Below are positions 31,983 to 36,506 of a DNA stretch of 36,506 nucleotides, piece after piece. The number at the start of each line of letters is the position of its first letter. Within the stretch, counting starts at the first letter, position 1. Below the pieces are notes generated by a model that was given only the letters and a program-made list of their open reading frames with translations, did not search any database and was not told the DNA's origin. A program made the translations under genes and the position numbers. This DNA comes from Candidatus Hydrogenedentota bacterium (GTDB lineage Bacteria > Hydrogenedentota > Hydrogenedentia > Hydrogenedentales > JAEUWI01). The stretch is from assembly GCA_016182605.1 (NCBI GenBank), contig JACPGE010000027.1:1-36506 (forward strand). The letters run 5' to 3'.

Positions 31983-34817
31983 GTGGGTCCGCACCCGGAT
32001 AGTGCGCGCCAGCGCATGACTGCGCCGCTTCGGCCTTTCGGGTGGTGGCGCAAGAGTCTGAATCTGCCTTGCTGGCCGTCTTTCACGCTTGCCGTATGGG
32101 TTGTGGCGATCCTGTGCCAGGCGCAGACCGCGCAGCGGGAAGGCCTTCTGCTTCCGAACCCCGGGGCCAGCATTGAGGCCATCCATGCGGTCAACGGCCG
32201 GATACTGGTGGATGCGGTCGATCCCATTTTCGGCCGCGAATGGTGGGCCTTCGATCCGGCTGTCAATGAGACATCGCTGGTGCGTGACCTGTTGCCAGGC
32301 CGCACTGGCGGGCATACGATGGACTCCATCGTCATGGGGAATCATGTGTACTTTATCGCGTTGGAGAGCGCCCGTTCGACCAGCCTGTGGCGCACGGATG
32401 GCACGCCGGCCGGAACAGAGTGGGTAGCCTCCATTTGCCCGAATCCCGTCATCGATATAATTGTGCCCCACTTCGCTACGGCGCACGGCCTCATCCTGTT
32501 TGTTGCGGACGACCAGCAGCACGGAACGGAGCTGTGGCGTTCTGATGGAAGCACGGAGGGCACGTGGATGCTCAAGGATCTGCACGCGGGCAATTCGCTC
32601 ACGGGCACTACATCTCCACCGGCACCGTTCCGGGACTATTTCCTCTTCCGTGCGACGCCGGCCGCGGGGCCGGGAGAATTGTGGCGCACGGATGGAAGCA
32701 GGGAGAACACCTATCCGATCGTGGTGGACGGCATGGACTTGAAGGCCTTTCAGGGAGGGATGGCTGCGCTGGGCGATCGCGCGATATTTACCGCAGGCAC
32801 GCCGGAGCAGGGCCTGGAACCCTGGTACACCGATGGCACCGCCGAGGGAACACGGCTGTTGCGCGACATCCTGCCGGGCCCGGGCAGTTCGGATCTGACG
32901 AATCTGTTTGTCTTTCAGGGCATGTGCTATTTCCAAGCAAAGGACGATGAGCATGGCGCGGAACTCTGGCGGACCGATGGCACCCCCGAGGGTACCGGTT
33001 TGTTCAAGGATATAGACCCTGGTGGCGAGGGCGGCACACCCGCGCCGTTCGTTCAATCTGGCGATCGGTTCTACTTCGTCGCGCGCGACGCGGTGCACGG
33101 CAACGAACTCTGGTGTTCCGATGGCACGCCAGAAGGCACCCGTATCGCGGTCGATGTCTACCCGGGCACCATGTCCTCCAATCCTTATCAGATCACCGCG
33201 GCGGAGGGCGGCGTATTCTTCAGCGCGAATGAGCCCGCGCATGGGGAGGAACTCTGGTTCACCGATGGCAGCGCCGCAGGGACCCGGCTCGTTAAAGACA
33301 TCAACCCGGGACCTGCCCTGTCCGAGCCCTATTACTTGTGTTACGCGGGCGGCATACTCTACTTTGAAGCGGATGACGGCCGCCATGGCAGTGAGTTGTG
33401 GCGCAGCGATGGCGCCGAGGCAGGCACCCAGCTCGTCGCGGATATCGCGCTGCCTCCCGCGCCGCTGCCCGCGTCTGAACCAGGAATGCTCACTGCGGGC
33501 GAGGGCCACGTCTGCTTTATTGCCCGAGACCGCGATGCGAACTGGTGCCTGTACCGGACCAATGGGCAAGCTGGGAACCGGACCCTTCACACGGTGTTGC
33601 CGGGTCAGGCCCGCAAGCAGGACGTCTTGCAGATGCTCCATGCGGGCGGGCGCCTCTTTGTGATCCTGCGCACCGGTGAATTGGCCGCGGCCCTCTGGGT
33701 GCTGGAGGAGGCGAGTGGCCGCTTCGAGACGGTGGGGGAAATGGCTTTGCCTCCCGGCGCGGCAACGGACCGGCTGATCGCGCAGGCAGGCGAGACCGTG
33801 TATTTTCCGCGGCAGGACGCGGCGAGCGGAACGGAACTCTGGGCGCTGAACGGAACCACGGGGACGCCGGCCCTCGTGCTGGACCTCAAGTCCGGCGTCG
33901 AGAGCGCCTTTCCCGGGGAGCTTTGCGCGGCAGGATCGGGGGTTTATTTCACGGCGGACGACGGAACGCACGGCATGGAATTGTGGCGGCTTGGACAGGG
34001 CGCACCCGAACTGGTTTTGGACATTGCACCGGGCCGGGACAGTTCCTCACCCTCGGACTTGTGCATGCTGGGCGATACACTCTACTTCATCGCGGACGAT
34101 GGCGTGCATGGTGTGGAGCTGTGGAGCAGCGGGGGCACGGCGGCCACCACCCGCCTCGTGGCGGACATCAATCCGGTACAGGATGCGCGCGCTGTGGCGC
34201 CCGCGCACCTGAGCCCCTTGGATGGCCGGCTTTTTTTCGCCGCCCACGACGGTGTGCACGGCGCCGAGCTTTGGATGGCGCAGGGCGATACACCCACAGC
34301 CGCGTTGGTCCGCGATCTCTATCCCGGTCCGGCCTCCTCCTTTCCTGATGGCTTCATTGCGTTCGCCGGTCAGGTCTATTTTTCCGCAGAAAGCAGGGAC
34401 GATGGCATCGAGCTTTGGGTCAGCGATGGTACCAGCGATGGCACCCACACCACAACGGATCTGACCACAGGCCCGGCAAGCAGCCACCCGCGCCACTTGA
34501 CGGTTTTCGGGAGCCGCCTTTATTTCAGTGCCGCTTCGGGCAATCCGGTCGAGGAGGCCGAGCTGTGGTCTACGGACGGCACAACCTTTGACGGATATCA
34601 CAATATCGCAAATGAGCCGGGCTCCTTTCCCGAGGAACTGACGGTGCTTGGCGATGTGCTGTTGATCACGGCCGATGATCGGGATTTCGGCCGGGAAATA
34701 TGGCGCATCTTCAAGGACCCCACGATGCCGGGCACCCAACGGGAGCTGCTGATTTCCCCGCCACCCAATGCCACGGTGCGCATCCCCTTTGTACCCGCGC
34801 AGCTTCCTGCGCGATAG
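31983..34817 (+). CDS. secreted ELWxTDGT-repeat protein
   Basis: 944 residues from a GTG at 31983, with aagga ten bases upstream; an ATG at 32016 is an alternative that keeps the signal peptide (hydrophobic FTLAVWVVAILC, cleavage after AQAQTA, near residue 50). The rest is about fifteen units of 55-70 residues, each with a strand such as VYFxADDGxHG, then ELWRTDGTxxGT and LVxDIxPGxxSS. Early units fit the motif well (ELWRSDGSTEGT, ELWRTDGTPEGT, ELWCSDGTPEGT); the 8th to 13th are more varied. Such repeats probably form beta-propeller-like folds and occur in secreted or surface proteins of unknown function. Coupling to the kinase suggests a surface partner or ligand. Confidence 0.9.
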   Translation: MGPHPDSARQRMTAPLRPFGWWRKSLNLPCWPSFTLAVWVVAILCQAQTAQREGLLLPNPGASIEAIHAVNGRILVDAVDPIFGREWWAFDPAVNETSLVRDLLPGRTGGHTMDSIVMGNHVYFIALESARSTSLWRTDGTPAGTEWVASICPNPVIDIIVPHFATAHGLILFVADDQQHGTELWRSDGSTEGTWMLKDLHAGNSLTGTTSPPAPFRDYFLFRATPAAGPGELWRTDGSRENTYPIVVDGMDLKAFQGGMAALGDRAIFTAGTPEQGLEPWYTDGTAEGTRLLRDILPGPGSSDLTNLFVFQGMCYFQAKDDEHGAELWRTDGTPEGTGLFKDIDPGGEGGTPAPFVQSGDRFYFVARDAVHGNELWCSDGTPEGTRIAVDVYPGTMSSNPYQITAAEGGVFFSANEPAHGEELWFTDGSAAGTRLVKDINPGPALSEPYYLCYAGGILYFEADDGRHGSELWRSDGAEAGTQLVADIALPPAPLPASEPGMLTAGEGHVCFIARDRDANWCLYRTNGQAGNRTLHTVLPGQARKQDVLQMLHAGGRLFVILRTGELAAALWVLEEASGRFETVGEMALPPGAATDRLIAQAGETVYFPRQDAASGTELWALNGTTGTPALVLDLKSGVESAFPGELCAAGSGVYFTADDGTHGMELWRLGQGAPELVLDIAPGRDSSSPSDLCMLGDTLYFIADDGVHGVELWSSGGTAATTRLVADINPVQDARAVAPAHLSPLDGRLFFAAHDGVHGAELWMAQGDTPTAALVRDLYPGPASSFPDGFIAFAGQVYFSAESRDDGIELWVSDGTSDGTHTTTDLTTGPASSHPRHLTVFGSRLYFSAASGNPVEEAELWSTDGTTFDGYHNIANEPGSFPEELTVLGDVLLITADDRDFGREIWRIFKDPTMPGTQRELLISPPPNATVRIPFVPAQLPAR

Positions 34818-34874
34818 ACCACGCGGCCTGGCCCACATGGCGCCACCTCTTGCAGTCTCCCCCCCCAATCACGC

Positions 34875-34934
34875 CGCTCGGCGAGCAGCGTGCTACTAAT
34901 CAGGCACCACAAGTAGGCCTTCGCTCGCCGAGCG
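34875..34934. repeat. imperfect inverted repeat around the dispersed-repeat core
   Basis: The left arm (34875-34897) read in reverse complement matches the right arm (34912-34934) at 18 of 23 positions, including the last 12 without a break (gctcgccgagcg). Each arm is itself near-palindromic, so the block can fold into a long hairpin or a cruciform. Confidence 0.65.
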
Positions 34935-34969
34935 TGGGCGTGTCCACACAAACCAGCCGCACTGCACAC
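34910..34969 (+). repeat. dispersed 60-bp repeat, copy B
   Basis: Partner of 298-357 in the same orientation: 27 of 29 identical in the first half, about half in the second. Copy B is extended on its left by an inverted arm absent from copy A. Confidence 0.7.
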
Positions 34970-34999
34970 TAACATTCACGCTCCAAACGTTGAAAAAGT

Positions 35000-35015
35000 C
35001 CCCCTTCGAAGGGGG
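35000..35015. terminator. palindromic hairpin after the kinase operon
   Basis: cccccttcgaaggggg is a perfect 16-bp palindrome, preceded by gaaaaagt and followed by gggtaggggggatg. It is about 180 bp downstream of the last gene and lacks a T-run, so it may be an extragenic repeat rather than a true terminator. Confidence 0.4.
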
Positions 35016-35173
35016 GTAGGGGGGATGTAAGAACCTTACGCAAGACCAGACACCAGCATCATTTACCTCTTTAGTTAGCGCCGCGCGGCCTGTCCCCGCT
35101 TGCACCCACCACCCGATTCGGGTAGCGTATGGTGGCTTGACGCTCTCCCCGTCGGCGGAACAAGGATTCGGGC

Positions 35174-36184
35174 ATGGACACCAGAAAAGCCAATGAAGCG
35201 TTTAACGAGGCGCGCCGGCACTTTGAGGGGAAGCGCTACGATCAGGCGCTGACGCTGCTCGATACGCTGGACGCGGCCTTCCCCAGCAACCGGCGCCTCA
35301 TGCTGGCGCGCGCGCGCACGCTCGACAAACTGGGCCGCTATGATGACGCCAGGCGCCTCTGTGAACTGCTCTTGCAGGTGCATGGCTACGAGAAGGTCCG
35401 CCCGCTTTACGAACACCTCTGTGCGCGGAAGGTTTCGTTGGAGATCCCTGCGAGCCTGACGGACACCAGCCCAACGACCGGCCTGGAGAACTGGAGCGCC
35501 GGCGACACCGAAGTGAGGAAGCGCCCGCAGGAGGCGCCGGTGAAGAAGCGCTTTTCGCTTCCCCTGAAACGGTTGATCCTGCTGATCGCGATCGGAGGCG
35601 GCCTCTACTGGCTGCAAGCGCCGCATTGGGTCAGCGCCACGATTGGCGGCGTGTTCGTGACCCTCCTCTTCGTTATTCCCTGGCTGATCGGCAGGCTCTT
35701 GCACCGCCTCTTCAGCGTGCCGTTCAAGATGAAGGGCAAGGCGCTCGCGGGCGCCCAGGCCACCGTGCACGACGTGTACCCCGGCAGGAAGCCCGCACGG
35801 AAAGACGACGAGGAGGACGAGGAAGAAGACCGCTCGAAAGAGCCCGTGGAGTACTACTGGATCGACGTCACCATCACGCCCGGTCCGCCCCAGGGCCGCT
35901 TCACCCATTGGGAGCCCGGCGAACTCGCCTTCCTGCCCCGCGGCAAACGCTTCAAGACGCTGGACGATCATGAGCACTGTTACACCGTCTGCGATGTGCG
36001 CATCGTTGCCGGCGGCGGGGAACGGAACGGCGAGGGAAACGACGGAGAAGACCAGGAGGACGAAGGCATGAAATACGCCGGCCCACTGCGTGTCAAACTC
36101 CTCGCCGGACTCCCGGTGAACTACGAGGAGTTTGAGTTCGTCTATTACCTGGAGCGCTTCGGCCACATCCGCCTGCCGGATTGA
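35174..36184 (+). CDS. TPR-containing membrane protein of unknown function
   Basis: 336 residues. The N-terminal 85 residues form two TPR-like helix pairs (ANEAFNEARRHFEGKRYDQAL, in part, and RLMLARARTLDKLGRYDDAR). Two membrane helices follow at about 132-148 and 153-176, so both ends probably lie in the cytoplasm. The C-terminal part has a very acidic run (KDDEEDEEEDRSKE) and a beta-rich stretch (YYWIDVTITPGPP, GELAFLPRGKRF). An aagga lies 8 bases before the ATG. It stands alone between two repeat or structured spacers. I recognise no family. Confidence 0.85.
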   Translation: MDTRKANEAFNEARRHFEGKRYDQALTLLDTLDAAFPSNRRLMLARARTLDKLGRYDDARRLCELLLQVHGYEKVRPLYEHLCARKVSLEIPASLTDTSPTTGLENWSAGDTEVRKRPQEAPVKKRFSLPLKRLILLIAIGGGLYWLQAPHWVSATIGGVFVTLLFVIPWLIGRLLHRLFSVPFKMKGKALAGAQATVHDVYPGRKPARKDDEEDEEEDRSKEPVEYYWIDVTITPGPPQGRFTHWEPGELAFLPRGKRFKTLDDHEHCYTVCDVRIVAGGGERNGEGNDGEDQEDEGMKYAGPLRVKLLAGLPVNYEEFEFVYYLERFGHIRLPD

Positions 36185-36494
36185 GCCACGGGGGGAGCGA
36201 GGATAGGGCGGGGGTCTGCCACCTGAATGAAATTGCTCACTGCGTTCGAGATGACAGGAGGTGGACCGAACGGATATGCAATACGCCGCGCTATGGGAAC
36301 GTCCCAAGGGGACCGTACCCACCGGTCTCAAATTCTTCGCACACGCAGCGCCATTTCGCACCGGTGGGGACTGTTAGCATGCATAGGCGTGGTTTTTTCA
36401 AGCGGAGATGAAAAAGTGGGAAGCCTCCGGGCAATATTCGCAAATCGAATGGCGTGGACCGACGGGTCGGCCACGAAACCCAAGGAGACTTCCC
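36185..36494. other. 310-bp spacer with inverted repeat and structured leader
   Basis: No gene seen. At 36226-36251 there is a short stretch (gaaattgctcactgcg onward) that from memory resembles common extragenic repeats. A gtacccaccggt block at 36315-36326 is partly inverted by accggtggg at 36360-36368. The last 77 bases fold as a leader for the next gene. Confidence 0.5.
36418..36494 (+). ncRNA. predicted three-way-junction 5' leader masking a ribosome binding site
   Basis: gggaagcctcc at 36418-36428 pairs with ggagacttccc at 36484-36494 (10 of 11 pairs), extended by ggg 36429-36431 with ccc 36479-36481. Inside are hairpin attcg/cgaat (36436-36450) and hairpin gtgg-a-ccgac/gtcgg-ccac (36454-36474). 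The closing stem contains the aaggaga site and ends against the ATG at 36495. It matches no riboswitch consensus I can recall, so it is a candidate cis-regulatory RNA. Confidence 0.5.
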
Positions 36495-36506
36495 ATGAAT
36501 TCACCG
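36495..36506 (+). CDS. start of a gene running off the right edge
   Basis: ATG at 36495 with aaggaga at 36482-36488, an optimal distance. Only four codons (Met-Asn-Ser-Pro) are in the window, so the product is unknown. The case for a gene rests on the strong ribosome binding site and on the folded leader that ends exactly at this start codon. Confidence 0.6.

Larger units (their letters stand above)
34818..35173. other. 356-bp repeat-rich spacer
   Basis: No gene seen. It contains an imperfect inverted repeat (34875-34897 with 34912-34934), the second copy of the dispersed 60-bp repeat, a C5/G5 palindrome hairpin at 35000-35015, and a ggcctgtccccg resembling pieces at the left end of the window. 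Confidence 0.6.

Noticed and set aside
31266-33971. Minus-strand open frame of 901 codons
   Set aside because: Antisense to the kinase and the ELWxTDGT gene. Its apparent internal periodicity mirrors the repeats on the coding strand.
36418-36494. Known riboswitch (c-di-GMP-I, TPP, cobalamin, fluoride, glycine)
   Set aside because: The gaagcctccgg piece loosely recalls the c-di-GMP class, but the conserved cores of these classes are absent.
1-36506. CRISPR array, tRNA or rRNA genes, prophage or defence island
   Set aside because: I saw no regularly spaced repeats, no cloverleaf with a GTTCRANNC-type arm, no rRNA-like blocks and no phage, integrase or nuclease genes.

Overview
The window is 36.5 kb of GC-rich, densely coded bacterial DNA with 25 complete protein genes and fragments of two more at the ends. 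I found no rRNA, tRNA, CRISPR array, integrase or intact insertion sequence. Several traits point to a Gram-negative lineage near Planctomycetota, Lentisphaerota or Candidatus Hydrogenedentota: a System II (ResB/CcsA) cytochrome c assembly pair with large periplasmic parts, a GTP-type PEP carboxykinase, a DUF1593 nucleoside-hydrolase-like protein, a transmembrane Ser/Thr kinase with a sugar-binding-like outer domain, and a secreted ELWxTDGT-repeat protein. This placement is inferred from gene content; no marker gene here fixes it.

Layout. 1-380: tail of an unknown gene, then repeat-rich spacer. 381-3012 (minus): a membrane-anchored protein of unknown function, then manC. 3098-4942 (plus): a large secreted protein, possibly a glycoside hydrolase relative. 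5030-6402 (minus): mtfA and an Mpo1-like membrane protein. 6403-7030: spacer with a good promoter. 7031-11847 (plus): a tight operon of a three-repeat lipoprotein, ResB and CcsA. 11848-12341: spacer holding a 152-bp element with terminal inverted repeats. 12342-14180 (plus): pckG. 14266-16151 (minus): an SDR and a DUF1593 protein, followed by the remnant of a second SDR copy. 16513-18153 (plus): a ThDP-dependent 2-oxo acid decarboxylase. 18381-20011 (plus): purE-purK. 20014-23057 (minus): an HDOD protein and a hybrid histidine kinase with ATGA overlap. 23308-25855 (minus): a zinc-ribbon protein, LemA and an HtpX/M48 protease. 26031-28158 (plus): a DprE1/DprE2-like pair. 28167-29476 (minus): a hexapeptide acyltransferase and a HAD hydrolase with GTGA overlap. 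29748-34817 (plus): the Ser/Thr kinase and the ELWxTDGT protein. 34818-35173: repeats. 35174-36184 (plus): a TPR membrane protein. 36185-36506: a structured leader and the first four codons of another gene.

How the genes fit together. Most of the window is ordinary core or envelope function: purine synthesis, gluconeogenesis, GDP-mannose supply, cytochrome c maturation and envelope proteolysis. The points most worth a second look are: (i) the triplicated two-cysteine lipoprotein tied to the ResB/CcsA operon; (ii) a DprE1/DprE2-like epimerase pair outside Actinobacteria, with Thr at the position of the mycobacterial drug-target Cys; (iii) a Ser/Thr kinase whose outer domain resembles CBM9, coupled to an ELWxTDGT-repeat protein; (iv) the three-way-junction leader that buries a ribosome binding site at the right edge; (v) a decayed duplicate of the SDR gene start; (vi) a perfect 20-bp palindrome; and (vii) several repeat elements that touch gene stop codons.
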